In this document: positions 53,312 to 64,000 of the stretch, piece by piece
Numbering within the stretch: the stretch's first letter is position 1
Layout of the letters: every line of letters starts with the position of its first letter
NCBI GenBank assembly: GCA_963930775.1
Contig: OZ005689.1
Span: 33,837,235-33,901,234 of the forward strand
From: Cliona cf. orientalis
Taxonomy: Eukaryota; Porifera; Demospongiae; Clionaida; Clionaidae
DNA length: 64,000 nucleotides
Direction: 5' to 3'
Program-made: the position numbers and the translations under genes
Notes under the pieces: model-generated
The model's input: only the letters and a program-made list of their open reading frames with translations
Databases searched by the model: none
Told to the model about the DNA's origin: nothing

Positions 53312-55922
53312 CATAGGCGTAGGAAGCGGGGGGGCTGGGGGGGGGGGGCTATAGCCCCCCCAAAATTTCACCCCCATACACTACACTACAACTGTACAAA
53401 TGATCAAACTTTGAACTGCACCACGTGTATTTTCTATTTAAAGCACAACTAGTTATATGAGTTGCAAGTGAGACCTAGCTAGGGGGATTATGTCTAAAAG
53501 AAGTAGCAGTCAGAGTTCTCTGCTAAGTCTAGGAGTAAAAAGGATACATTGTGGCAAAAATTCGAGTGAGGAGCAACCTGAACCAGCTGATCATACCACT
53601 GATGATCCCCATGATGATGACGATGAGGGGCAACATAATCCAGATGAAGATGCTCTTGACGAGTTCACCGAATGTTCAAGTGACTGTTGTAAGGCAGATC
53701 GTGGAGGCCCAAATCAGCCTAAGTCTAGCCAAATCCTGGCAACTACAAAACGTATACAATCCCATCAAGCACGATATGTACAAGCAGGATGGTTTAGCCA
53801 ACATCCCTGGCTCTCTCTTTGTGAGACAAGAAAGAAGCTTTTTTGTTATTACTGCTCTATTGCTGAGAGGAAGAAACTAATGACTTTCAGTAATAAGGCT
53901 GAGGATACCTTTTCCAAGCTTGGCTTCTGCAACTGGAAGAAAGCATCACAGCGATTTGTTAAGCATGAGGGTAGCCATGCTCATTCAGAAGCTTACCTAA
54001 AAGTGAAGAGTACAGTAAATGTGGGGTCAATGCTGAGTGAGGCGCACAAAAAAGATCAGGAGATGAGACGTAAAATGTTACTGAAACAGCTATCATCACT
54101 CAAGTACCTTCTAAGACAGGGATTGGCAATCAGAGGACATGACGACAAAGAGGGAAACTTGATACAACTGTTAAAACTGCGTGCAGAGGATGACTCCCAA
54201 CTTCGGACATGGTTATCAGATGGGAAGTATCTATCACCTGTTATTGTTAATGAGCAAATTAAACTAATGGCTGACAGTGTGCTACGTGGTCTTTTATCTG
54301 AAATCAGGAGTGCCCCATGGTTCTCGCTGATAGCAGATGAAGCGTCAGACGTACACTACAAGGAACAACTGTGTGTAGTGATCAGATGGGTCGATGAGGA
54401 ATATGAAATCTATGAAGATCCGATAGGCTTAGTGCAAGTACCAAAAACGGATGCAAATACGCCAACATGTGCATTGAAAGATGTCCTTGTTCGTTGTATA
54501 CTACCACTCAGTCAGTGTAGGGGTCAAGCATATGATGGTGCGTCAAACATGTCGGGCCATCTACGTGGGGTTGCTGCACGGATCAAGAGTGAACAACCAG
54601 CTGCTCTTCACGTACACTGTCTTGCCCACTGCTTGAATCTGTGCCTGCAAGATGCCGCTCGAATCTGTTCTCATGTTCGAGATGCTCTTGAACTGATCAT
54701 TGAGCTAGTAAAGCTGATCAAGTACTCTCCAAAAAGGTCCTCTTTGTTTCAATCTTTGAAATCACAAGTGTCACCAGACACTAGTGATCTACGACCACTT
54801 TGTCCTACGAGATGGACAGTCAGAACTGCTGCCATTGGAGCTGTTCTTTCGAATTACAGTACACTATGTACTGTACTGGAGGAAGTGAACACTACAGGCC
54901 GTGATGAGTATGCAATGAAAGCAGGAGGAATGTTGAGAATGTTAGAGAAATTTTCGACATTTTTTGGTCTCAAACTATGCTTCATGGTGTTTAGCAGTAC
55001 AGAGCAACTCTCTTGTACTTTGCAGGGTAAGGATACAACAATCCAAGAAGCCAAAGGGGCTGCAATGCTTGCCGAGTCTCACCTTAGAAGGCAAAGAGAT
55101 GATGATGCTTTTGATAAATTTTACGAATGTGTAGTAAGTGAAGCACAGGATTTAACTGAAGAACCAGTTCTACCAAGAAGGAGGAGAATCCCCAGGCGAA
55201 CAGTAGAAGAATCGGATTGCTATAATCACGAAACTCCAAAGGAATATTTTCGGCAGAGATACTTTGAAGTTTTGGATGTCATATCCAATGAAATATCCAG
55301 GAGATTTGACCAGGATGATTTTTCTTTAGTTGCAGAAATTGAACAAATAATACTCTCAGCTGGAAATGGACAGGAGGTTGTCATACCTGAAGCTATTCGC
55401 ACTGCATACAAAGATCTGAACATGACCAGACTTGCTACTCACCTAAGTATGCTCCCAGATATCATCAAGAGTTATGGGGAAACAACTGGAACACCAATCA
55501 AGAAGGTTACTAATGTTCGTACTGTGTGTCAAGCATTGAATGAAACTCCTGGTGCTAAAAGATTGTGTTCAGAACTACACAGATTGCTGACATTGTTTCT
55601 AACAATTCCTGTGACAACAGCAAGCTCTGAAAGAACGTTTTCAGCTATGAGAAGACTAAAGAATTACCTTCGGTCTTCTATGACACAGGAAAGACTTAAT
55701 CATATCCTGCTGCTGCACTGTCATAAGTCACGAACTGACAGCATAAATGTACATCATGTGATGACTTCATTTATCAGTGTAAATGAGCGAAGAGAACAGT
55801 ACTTTGGAAAGTTGTCATAATATTTTTGTACTTGATAAATGCCATTAGAAATCTGTGTTTGCTACAATAATATCAGCCCCCCCCCCCCCCCCCCCAATAT
55901 TAAATTGCTTCCTACGCCTATG
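53312..55922 (+). mobile_element. 2611-bp hAT element, apparently intact, 5-bp TSD ATCAG
   Basis: CATAGGCGTAGGAAGC at the left and GCTTCCTACGCCTATG at the right are perfect 16-bp inverted repeats. ATCAG lies directly outside both ends (53307-53311 and 55923-55927). Subterminal G runs (53328-53350) and a C run (55877-55895) mark both sides. It contains one uninterrupted 776-codon transposase gene. The host MITE gives the empty site, so boundaries are certain to the base. Confidence 0.9.
53490..55820 (+). CDS. hAT-superfamily transposase (ZMYM1/DUF4371-like), 776 aa
   Basis: The start ATG at 53490 follows the 5' terminal region by 180 bp. Residues 1-80 are Ser/acidic. A TTF/BED-like zinc finger spans about 95-170 (C119, C122, C147, H159, H163, H165). 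The catalytic core contains L-I-A-D-E-A-S-D (D283), Q-A-Y-D-G-A-S-N-M-S-G (D349), the hAT motif C-L-A-H-C-L-N-L-C (377-385) and C-P-T-R-W. The C-terminal dimerisation domain has T-T-A-S-S-E-R-T-F-S-A-M, with E714 as the third catalytic residue. All three acidic residues are present and there is no stop or frameshift, so the enzyme may be active. It would cut at the CATAGGCG ends and insert with 5-bp duplications. It resembles vertebrate domesticated ZMYM1-type proteins. Confidence 0.93.
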   Translation: MSKRSSSQSSLLSLGVKRIHCGKNSSEEQPEPADHTTDDPHDDDDEGQHNPDEDALDEFTECSSDCCKADRGGPNQPKSSQILATTKRIQSHQARYVQAGWFSQHPWLSLCETRKKLFCYYCSIAERKKLMTFSNKAEDTFSKLGFCNWKKASQRFVKHEGSHAHSEAYLKVKSTVNVGSMLSEAHKKDQEMRRKMLLKQLSSLKYLLRQGLAIRGHDDKEGNLIQLLKLRAEDDSQLRTWLSDGKYLSPVIVNEQIKLMADSVLRGLLSEIRSAPWFSLIADEASDVHYKEQLCVVIRWVDEEYEIYEDPIGLVQVPKTDANTPTCALKDVLVRCILPLSQCRGQAYDGASNMSGHLRGVAARIKSEQPAALHVHCLAHCLNLCLQDAARICSHVRDALELIIELVKLIKYSPKRSSLFQSLKSQVSPDTSDLRPLCPTRWTVRTAAIGAVLSNYSTLCTVLEEVNTTGRDEYAMKAGGMLRMLEKFSTFFGLKLCFMVFSSTEQLSCTLQGKDTTIQEAKGAAMLAESHLRRQRDDDAFDKFYECVVSEAQDLTEEPVLPRRRRIPRRTVEESDCYNHETPKEYFRQRYFEVLDVISNEISRRFDQDDFSLVAEIEQIILSAGNGQEVVIPEAIRTAYKDLNMTRLATHLSMLPDIIKSYGETTGTPIKKVTNVRTVCQALNETPGAKRLCSELHRLLTLFLTIPVTTASSERTFSAMRRLKNYLRSSMTQERLNHILLLHCHKSRTDSINVHHVMTSFISVNERREQYFGKLS

Positions 55923-56859
55923 ATCAGAGACTCATTGCGCGCTTGGCTATGGAGCTAGAGCGCTTTGTTTGCGATCGCGCCACACCCTCAATAATCGACA
56001 AATTACGGTCTAAAGGTATTGCAATGCTATGCATGCGTATAGTGTATTCATACTGCACATCACCTGGAAATTTATTAGAAGGAAATCACCTGGGTGGAGC
56101 CGTTCGAAATGAAGATAGAGCAAGGGTTGGATTTCTATGTTGACAACGGTCGCCGATTGTTCTTCGATGCCCAAGAAACTAAAAAGGTGAGCGAACGTAC
56201 AGTAGTTCGATTAATCTAGCTGTATCTAGGTAGAGAATTCTAATTAGCGCCCATAGCAACGGGCTCTGTGTACGGCAGCCGTACTGAGTAGGTAGGTCAA
56301 AGTAAAGGCTTATTTCGCCTTGTTAACTTATGTTTACCCTCAGTAGGCGGTGGCAACTGTTAGTAGAAAGGTTCTTTGACACAAATATGACCAAAACTGG
56401 ACTTTCATATTTTTGGACTGGAGATACTAAAAAACGCGCATTGCGCCATATGCGTGTTTGACAAATATGCCGTGTTTTCTCAGATCCGGTCACATATAGT
56501 ACGTCACAAATTATTTGTACTGCCAAAACAGGGATTTTGCTCAATAGCGCTGAATTATTACTTGGTATTGTTTTCATTATCAGGGAGATTCAAAGAAACA
56601 GCCATACCACCTATATTTGATTGTGTACTATGTTTCCGAGAATTTTGAACCCGAACTACAACCACATGGTAATAGCAAATCCAACAAGTCTTTTTATTCC
56701 ACATGGTTAGGAACAAACAAATCATAAACAATGTATTGGAGGAGTACTGGCGGCTTCTGATCCCTGCTGTTTGCCTCAAAAAGGGGAACAAGTTGCTGAC
56801 GTTAAGCGTTAGCTGAAGAGGTAAACTACAGTACTGGTGGTTCAGATGAATTTGCGGTT

Positions 56860-59366
56860 GTTATGCAAAAGGCATATATCTTGAAGATGACAATAGAGAA
56901 ATGAAGATATTGAGAGAGCCAGCTATTGTTGTAGCAACTGAGACAGATTAAGCCCTGTTTGATGCATTTCAACTAGTGTTTCCTAGTGCTGTTCACTTAC
57001 TGTGTTCATTGCACATAAAAAGGAATGTGAAGGCCAAACTAAAAGAGCTTGGTGTCGGAGAGCACATCCAGCAGGTAGTGATAGAAGATATTTTTTGAAA
57101 GCAATTCGATTCGCAGCATATTGAGGGGCTTATTGATTGCTGTGATGATGAGCAGTTTGAAGAAGGGCTAGAAGCTCTTTCAGAAAAGTGGAAAACCTGA
57201 CATGCCTGATAATGTCCAAAAGCCTCTTCATGTATTTGGAATGTGGTTTAAACAGTACAAAAGCTCTTTGCAGAAGAAAAAGATGCTAAAACCTGTTCAC
57301 ACAAAAGCTGGTCTAGAGAGTCTGCCACTGCAGTTTACCACGAATGCTAGAGAAAGTATGAACACAGTCCTTACAAGGAAAGTTGATTATAAGAGTGAAT
57401 TACCTGCATTTCTGGGTGAGCTAAGAAAAGTCATAACATGAATTAGAGAGCTGTCATCAACAAGGGCAAGTGTCAGTTATATGTTCAATACAGAAACTCG
57501 GAGATCCTTGAAGATCACTCGCTCATGAATGTGTGACCGTCTCTGAGAAAACCTGGCATATTTGTGAAAGTTGAGTTTTGTTTTATGTATGGTTGATAAG
57601 CTCTACCATAGAGCTAACCCGCGTTCATGTTTCAGACCCACTGTGCGCTTGGTTGTGTAGATAGAGCGCTTTGTTTGCGATCGCGCCATACCCGGGTACA
57701 AAGGCGTTGCTATGCACACGTATGGCGTTTCTGCATACTATCTGTGACCCGGAAATCAATTAAATGGACCTGGGCGGAGCCGTTCGAAATCACCGTAAAG
57801 ATCAAGAAAGAGTTGAATTTTGTTGTTGACAACGACAGCCGATTGTTCTTCGATGCCCAAGAAACTGTTTGATGAATCTAGCTGTATCTAGGGAAGAGAA
57901 TTCTAATTAGCGCCCATAGCAGTAACTGTATAGACTAGGTAGGTCAAAGTAAGGCCTATTTCGCCTAGCCTCTGTAGACGGCGGCAAAGGTTAGTAGAAA
58001 GGTTCTTTGGCACGAAACTCAACTTTGACATTTTTGGACTTGAGGTACTAAAAAGTGCATTGCGCGACTAGCATGCGGATCCCATATGCCGGGTTTTGTC
58101 AGATACGGTCATATATGTCTCTAGCTCAGGGAATCACACAATAAAAAGGCTTTATCGGTACAAGTTGGATCTAAAATAGCTGCTCCCGGACTCAGTGTTG
58201 CATTAAGACATATATTGATCACTCTAGCAAGCCTTCCTGTAGTCGACAGTTGTTTCCATAGTCTCTGCCAAGTGAAAGACTGCTGTCAATTGATGTTGGC
58301 CAATTTTGTGATTCAGTCCTTATCCCATGCTCGGTACTAAATGCTATTTAAAGAAAGGCAATGAACTGCTAGGGGATAGCAACTCCATTTGCACAGTTCC
58401 AGGCGGTAGCTCAAAGGATCGTATGGTCAAAAGCAGCTCAGGTCCCAGACCACATGTTGTTACTGCAAAGAAAACCGGACAGTATGTGTGCGATGGACAG
58501 TGCCCAAACTGGAAGTCGTTGAAGGTGTGCTCTCATACAGTTGCAGCTGCTGAGGATAATCATGATCTTGATGTATTCATTCAGTGGTTAAAGAAAGCCC
58601 AAAAGTCCCAAATATGACAGAACTAGTCACCACAAATATGCCAAAAGGCCGGGGGCGAAAAGCATGTGCACCACCCAAAAAGAGATCCAAGAGAGTCCAT
58701 ATTGATACACACAAAACATTCAGTGAAGTTTTGCAAGAACAAACATCCAATCAGATTGCATTCGATGAAGACAGCGACAGTGGTACTGAGCTTTCAGTTT
58801 CGGCTGGCAGTACTGCTGTTATTCAAAATATTTCATATGCTAGTGGTGGGGATGTTCAGTCTTCAACTACAAGAGTGGGCACAGGTATGGGACAGCATCA
58901 CCATAGCCAACAGGGAGCGTGGAACTAACACACACTGCTGCCGGTGCTAGTACAAGAATCACCGTAACTGGTGCGACTCGGTCAAGAGTCAAGCCGTCTC
59001 CGTCCACTTCCTCCACCACTTGTTCACTGCCCATTATTGTCTCCTCAATCAGATAGCCCTTTTGAACTAGTTAGTGGAAACATTAGTGTTTGCAGGGGCT
59101 GTATACAGAGATATCCAAAGCCATCTTATCCCCCTATGGACCTTTGTGTTCGTCATAAGGGTTGGCAGAAGTTTGATGACCCATGTGATCAGCAATCATG
59201 TTACGGAAACGTTTATTATCACTGTAATAGTCCTTGTATCCGGTCACGCTGCCCCAATTTTCAACCCCAAATATTGGATATTTACTCAATAGCAATGCAG
59301 CTTTCACCTGTGCATACCGAGTATTTGATAAAGCAAATACCAGAGGTTCGATCATTAATTTGCTAA
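56860..59366 (+). pseudogene. MULE transposase with SWIM finger, decayed and split
   Basis: The plus strand reads A-L-F-D-A-F-Q-L-V-F-P-S, H-L-L-C-S-L-H-I-K-R-N-V-K-A-K-L, then (57202-57441) H-V-F-G-M-W-F-K-Q-Y and F-T-T-N-A-R-E-S-M-N. A family A MITE (57532-58113) interrupts it. After that come V-C-D-G-Q-C-P-N-W-K-S-L and V-C-S-H-T-V-A-A-A (58477-58550), a SWIM-type C-x-C-x(n)-C-x-H finger, and a basic region G-R-G-R-K-A-C-A-P-P-K-K-R. The last frame (58971-59366) has C-R-G-C-I-Q-R-Y, D-L-C-V-R-H-K-G-W and G-N-V-Y-Y-H-C-N. Stops lie near 56951, 57098 and 57199, with several frame changes. The first catalytic region is degraded; no TIRs were found. Confidence 0.8.
57532..58113. mobile_element. 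Family A MITE copy 6 (582 bp), inside the MULE gene
   Basis: TGTGACCGTCTCTGAGAAAA at 57532 and the diverged inverted end GTCAGATACGGTCATA at 58113 are the termini. It keeps the uninterrupted site GGCGTTGCTATGCACACG used to prove the insertion in copy 3, and the conserved W-A-E-P-F-E-I-T-V-K-I frame (57770-57870, plus strand). Confidence 0.8.
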
Positions 59367-60890
59367 TGCTTTATCCTTGAATATAAGGAATCATAAACCA
59401 AGTTTGACCAACACAAACATACATTGCTACTAACTAATGTGAACATTTTAGTTGAATTTTGTTACTACTTATAATTACCATTGTGTTGGTTGATGTCAGA
59501 TCTGGTGATTTCTACTTATATCTAAGCACGTTATCCTTCCTGTCATTTGCATATTATATTTATTTTGGCAGGAGCATCCTCTTTTTTTGGCCATTAATTT
59601 TTTTTAAGTTCCTATGGTACTGTGGTTGATACTAGCCATTTAATGCAAAATATTGTACAAGTCAGTATCATGCAGGGCCTGTTTGGGGCAAGCCTGAGCT
59701 GAGCCTCGGAAAGTCTCTGTCAGTAGCTGCAACTCGAAAATAAAGCCATAGCACAATAGATTCGTGAAGACCACTGACAGATTCAAGCAGACAATGAAAG
59801 ACAGTCTCATAGTGCCGTGATACAGTCCCCTCCACGTAGTTTCTATCCTACAGTGCCAGAGTCAGTGAGCAGCACGTCTATCTTGATCGCGTTCTTAGCT
59901 AGTCCTTGCGCTGTTGAGCTGACGACGAGCTCTGTCTCGCTCTCTCTCTCTCTCCTTTTGAGCTAGCTTGTTTGATCAATACAAGCACAGGTCAGTCTAC
60001 GCTAAGGTGACCGGAAGTCCATACATACATTTTAACGGAAAATTGGAATTTGTACTATGTATATGGGGGTTAATGATATGCAAGCCGCAAACATGGCGGT
60101 AAAAATTATACCTACATTATCTGGCTTGTACCTTTTGTTGTGAACAAGCTATGACCTTGTCTAAGGTACCATTAATTTTAAGAGAGCACAAAAAGCACTT
60201 TCTAGCAGTACCAACAACATCAAGAAAGGGGCTGTTTACTGTAGACAATGGCGGCCACGGTGGACAACCCGAGCCTGGCTGGGACAGACTTTGAATTTTG
60301 TGCAAATCAGTAATTAGTTGCTGTCATATTCCCCTTTTTGTTTCCCCCAAAACACCTGGCTTTTTTGTAAAATGATATACACAACTCATCACAACACTAG
60401 CATACTCAATGCCCCAAACCAGTACAGTTATTTTCTAGACATGTTCATTTTCTTCCCTTGGTGAAGTATCGAAATTTTTGTTACTGTGTGCTTGTGTAGT
60501 GAATCTCTGTGTCTTGAGGACTCCTGTTAGATATCCTGTGATGTGCACTCTTGGTTTTATTGTGATAAATCTTGTACTTGTGTTGGTAACTGTAACCATA
60601 GCGATCTGTGTGTTCGGGTCTCCTGTCCTGTCTTGTTACATGTATACATGCACTTTCATCACATTTTTGAGGTACATGTTTGACCTTAGGGCTACCAGAC
60701 TTTCTGTTAACTTGATGTCCATCATATGTAGCATTTTTATGCACTATGCATATTACACTCCATGGAATATTTGGAAAACCTTCAATGGTGCAGATAGAAA
60801 GAAGGTATTAACCTTTAATTTGTGTTTGGTTTGGAGTAGTTGGGGCCTTTGGTGGAGGGCTTCCACTTGCTTTCACTTTTGTGATTTTCA
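59367..60890. other. Interval without a convincing gene
   Basis: No supportable gene. A CT microsatellite lies at 59937-59955. Two ATGGCGG words (AACATGGCGGTAA near 60090 and CAATGGCGGCC near 60246) resemble YY1-type promoter motifs. The hydrophobic 141-codon frame at 60478-60903 has no motif and probably arises by chance. Confidence 0.4.
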
Positions 60891-62587
60891 AACGGGTTTT
60901 TAGATTTAATAGCTATGGGGGTGGCCGGACAGAAGGGTCTGGTACGTTACTTTCTGGGAGTACAAATATAGCTAAGCCACGACCCAATAAAGCTCAGAAA
61001 CGTCCCAGAGATGATATAGGCCAGGAAAATGTTTGTGCAGGTAGTGGAGGAGTCAACCACCATCCAAATGTGGACGTAAGAGTAAATTAGATAGTGAACA
61101 CAGATGTGGCGAATGCACAGTATGGCTTCAAACTGGTGGAAATAAAGACTTGCAAAAGGTCCATAAACATAAACAGGAGAGCAATATGCGTCACCCCTTT
61201 GAAAAATTAATCGAATTCAATATTTTCTTAGCTGCAACAGTCTATACAATAATATTTCATTAAGAACAGGTAGCTGTTTATGTAATGCATGTTATAGGGA
61301 TTGTGCAAGAGGAACGGGAAAACCTCGATGGTTAGGTTTGTCGAAACATTTAGTGTGTAGGCATGTATCCTTTGCTGTAATGGTCCGTCCATTTATACTT
61401 GTGATAGTATACTTGAATGGGGTCCAGAGCAGTGGTATGGTAACGTAGATGAACTTAAAACGTGGTTAGAGTACTATAAGTGTGATACGGTTGTTGATGA
61501 ACAAGAACAGTATTATCTGTGCAAATCGCACTGTTTCAATGTGTCAAGTAGTTAGTAATCGATTATGTCAGATATGTTCCTCTTCCAGTTCTTGCCAATG
61601 GCATACTGGACAAAATTACTTGGATAAATTAGGATCTCAAACATGTGAACACAATATTGATCTATCAGCCTGGGTATGTGATGACTGTTTTACGAGTATC
61701 AATCAATCCGTGATGAAGTGTTAGAATATTCATTAAAAATGTTAAAGGATAAGGGTGTGTGTTTGGTTAGGGATGCAATGAACCTATTCAAAGATAAAAT
61801 TTTACAGCAACATACATGTGCTGTTACTGACAGTGAATGGGATAGTTATCGAGAAACTCTAGGAACTCAACTAGAATCTAGGGGATATAAATCGTACTCT
61901 ATGGCAAGAAAATTAGGTAGTATGTACTATGACCTATCAGGGAAGGGAGTTGATTATACAAGATACTGAATGAAAATAAGCCAGTTTCACCCACGCATGC
62001 AGAATCTATACGTACCCTAATTAAGCAGCAGGTGGCCTTATTTCCCAAGAGTGTAAATTTTGAGTTTTTGGTGATGAAAGTGGTAGCACATTTAAATTAA
62101 ATAAGTACATGAATGATGAACTAATGGGGTTTGTGGATGATATTACAAAATCAGATAGGGGACTTTCAAGTACATCAAAAAAGTAAGTGAATTGTATGCC
62201 CACTCGAGGAGGATGAAATGCATCATGGTGTGTGCAATACTAGCAAATATGATGGATCCTAGTGTTACTTTTATGCAAACTTTAATTGGATTAGCTTGTT
62301 ATGCTCAAGAACTCCGTGATAAAGGAATGAAATTGCTAAATACTCTTGGAGTGACAGCTAGTGTTTTCCATATTCACCAGCATGGTAGTTGGTGGGCTAA
62401 AATTAGAAAAGCCATCAATGAAGTGTCTCCAAAGACTTTCTGGCGGGTAACTTTTGACAACTTGGATTTCAAAATGAAATTTGCCGAAAAAAGTTCAAGT
62501 GGTAGTGGCCAGTTGAAAAGGATGTTCCATTTACTTACTTCACAAATCAGCTCCAGGAAAACTTCAACTAATCCCTTTAAAAACTAG
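60890..62587 (+). pseudogene. Unknown decayed gene with Cys-pair zinc motifs
   Basis: Open segments in shifting frames: 60900-61090 (basic, N-K-A-Q-K-R-P-R-D-D), 61482-61724 with C-Q-I-C and, about 30 residues on, C-E-H-N and W-V-C-D-D-C-F. Then 61718-61969 has L-K-D-K-G-V-C-L-V-R-D-A-M-N-L-F, and 62192-62587 has L-A-C-Y-A-Q-E-L-R-D-K-G-M-K and T-F-W-R-V-T-F-D-N-L-D-F-K-M-K-F. The paired C-x2-C motifs suggest a zinc-binding N-terminus. The last part recalls repeat proteins of sponges and cnidarians that I cannot name. Multiple stops show decay. It abuts the family C MITE at 62604. Confidence 0.5.
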
Positions 62588-62603
62588 AGCTCTGTAGAGC
62601 ACA

Positions 62604-63310
62604 TACCCCGCGCGCACATTGCGCACTCTATAGACAAGAGTATATAAGAGTTGCTTTTGTGTGCATGGCTATAATTTTGTGAACTTCAGAAAATTAGTGG
62701 AAATGCTGCTTAATTGTACGTAGCTACCGGAGGTTCCGGTGACAAAAAGCACTCTCTCTGCACCAGATCTAGACACTCTATAGACAAGAGTATCCCGAGG
62801 TTCCGGTGACAAAAAGCACTCTCTCTGCACCAGATCTAGACTACTAGGAGATATGAACTGATACTTCCAATATTTTATTGTGATAGTATAGCCGTCTTAC
62901 ATTATGATTTGGTTCCATAGGGCTGCAGACTTCGCTCCGTCAACGGATCCGATGGACTATAGATTTCACGAGCATTATTAATTTCGACGATCTTTACCAG
63001 TCATAATTATGTTAGTTATGCGCATGAGCAGAAAACACAATGGGCATGCATTATGCATTGAGTACACAGGCACTGTCGATAGGCGTGGTTACGTTAGCCA
63101 ACAAAAAGGCACTATTTATGACGCCCGTGGACCGTGTCCATCGATTTCACGCACAATGAAGCCAGTTTTTCGCCGAATTCGATTGATTTGTTATGCTTAT
63201 GAGTCGCTTAGATGCCTACATCTCGAGATTGGCGATTTTTGTGCTCACGATGACAACAACGACAACGACACAACCGATTACTTTACCCCTTGCGCATGCG
63301 CGCAGGGTAA
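62604..63310. mobile_element. Family C MITE copy 2, with internal duplication
   Basis: It starts TACCCCGCGCGCACATTGCG and ends CCCCTTGCGCATGCGCGCAG then GGTAA. Compared with 27356-27730 it has extra sequence near its left end, including a direct duplication: GAGGTTCCGGTGACAAAAAG then CACTCTCTCTGCACCAGATC occurs at about 62730 and 62794, and CTCTATAGACAAGAGTAT at about 62626 and 62775. Confidence 0.75.
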
Positions 63311-63367
63311 TAATAGTCATAAAGTAGGTAAAGCTGATCTGACAGAGAAACATTTTAAATTAGAATA

Positions 63368-64000
63368 TGTGACCGGATTTGGGAAAACCCTCCATATGGG
63401 ATCCGCGCGCGATTTGCGCAATGCGCGTTTTTAGTAGCTCAGGTCTAAATTTGTCAAAGTCCAGATTTTGTCATATACATATCCAACAACCCTTCTTCTA
63501 ACTGTTGCTGTCTTCTACGGAGGCTAGTCGTGCTATACGAAGGCGAAATAAGCCTTCATTTTGACCCACCTAGTCGGCACAGCCACCGTACACGGAGCCC
63601 GTTGCTATGGGCGGTAATTAGAATTCTCTACCTAGATACAGCTAGATTCATCGATCTACTGTACGTTTGCTTACCTTTTTAGCTTCTTGGGCATCTGAGA
63701 ACAATCGCCTGTCCTTGTCAACAATGAAATTCAACTCCTGCTCGATCTTTACGTTCATTTCGAACGGCTCCGCCCAGGTCCATTTAATTGATTTCCGGGT
63801 CACACGTAGTATGCGGAAATGCCATACACATGCATAGCAACGCCTTCAGACCGTAATTTCTCGATCATTGGGGGTGTGGCGCGATCACAAACAAAGCGCT
63901 ATATCTCCACAACGAAGCTCGCAATCAGCCTAAGACTTGAACGTGGGTTAGCTCTGTGGTAGAGCTTATCAACCATGCATCAAACTCAATTTTCTGAAAA
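63368..64000. mobile_element. Family A MITE copy 7, cut by the window end
   Basis: TGTGACCGGATTTGGGAAAA starts at 63368 (TA at 63366-63367). The sequence runs collinear with copy 1 to base 64000, where the terminal GGGTTTTCCC part has not yet been reached. The minus-strand frame (F-R-I-L-R-V-T-R-K-S-I-K-W-T-W-A-E-P-F-E) is open here, down to the GTAAGC donor-like site near 63675. Confidence 0.9.

Larger units (their letters stand above)
53207..56494. mobile_element. Family A MITE copy 5, split by the hAT element
   Basis: TGTGACCGGATCTGAGAAAA at 53207 (TA at 53205-53206) and the inverted end CAGATCCGGTCACA at 56494 (TA at 56495-56496) are the termini. The two MITE parts, 53207-53311 and 55928-56494, are collinear with other copies once 53312-55922 and one copy of ATCAG are removed. 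Confidence 0.85.

Noticed and set aside
53301-55930. 8-bp hAT target duplication
   Set aside because: The eight bases on each side (CAAATCAG and ATCAGAGA) do not match. Only ATCAG is duplicated, and the empty site from sister MITEs agrees with 5 bp.
60478-60903. 141-codon hydrophobic ORF as a membrane protein
   Set aside because: There is no recognisable motif or start context. The T/G-rich composition alone yields Val/Leu/Cys-rich translation, and it overlaps the start of another decayed frame.

Overview
This is a eukaryotic, repeat-dominated window, most likely from an animal and plausibly a demosponge. The basis is the short GT-AG introns, the low gene density, and a crowd of DNA transposons (hAT, piggyBac, Tc1/IS630, MULE, CACTA, Harbinger-like) with many MITEs. 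Several decayed ORFs also look like repeat proteins I remember from sponge and cnidarian genomes; that is recognition from memory, not a search. I see no rRNA, complete tRNA, CRISPR or bacterial-style operon.

Layout. 0-5 kb: two matched 52-bp minisatellite arrays, palindromes, a 187-bp MITE, a short hAT-like element and a 668-bp MITE (called family A here). 5.26-8.58 kb: a TA-flanked element with a two-part DDE-like protein, split by a 1.17-kb element that itself carries a MITE. 8.8-13.7 kb: an unknown decayed gene and a truncated Gypsy retrotransposon (minus strand) with a clean internal inversion. 15.7-19.2 kb: two minus-strand spliced genes; the first gives an unbroken 330-residue protein over eight exons. 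19.4-24.5 kb: a spliced CACTA transposase pseudogene. 25-31.6 kb: MITEs and a decayed DDE-like gene. 32-33 kb: a retrotransposon gag fragment. 34.83-39.82 kb: a 5-kb piggyBac element holding a 1.15-kb minisatellite. 40-44.8 kb: family A copies, one split by a 2.8-kb Tc1/IS630 element with a second gene. 45.3-48.8 kb: a decayed gene in which a RecQ helicase leads into a MULE-type transposase and a Tudor-like tail. 49-53 kb: foldback structures and abutting TA-flanked elements. 53.3-55.9 kb: an apparently intact hAT element (776 aa) inside another family A copy. 56.8-59.4 kb: a MULE pseudogene split by a family A copy. 60.9-62.6 kb: an unknown decayed gene. 62.6-64 kb: two more MITEs.

How it fits together. 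Most of the window is a record of nested insertions. Several insertions can be proved from empty sites in sister copies, which fixes target duplications: 5 bp for the hAT-like group, TA for the Tc1-like and family A elements, TTAA for piggyBac. The TIRs of the 5.26-8.58 kb element, family A and a third MITE family look related, suggesting one transposase type mobilised all three. The only apparently unbroken proteins are the 330-aa spliced gene and the 776-aa hAT transposase.
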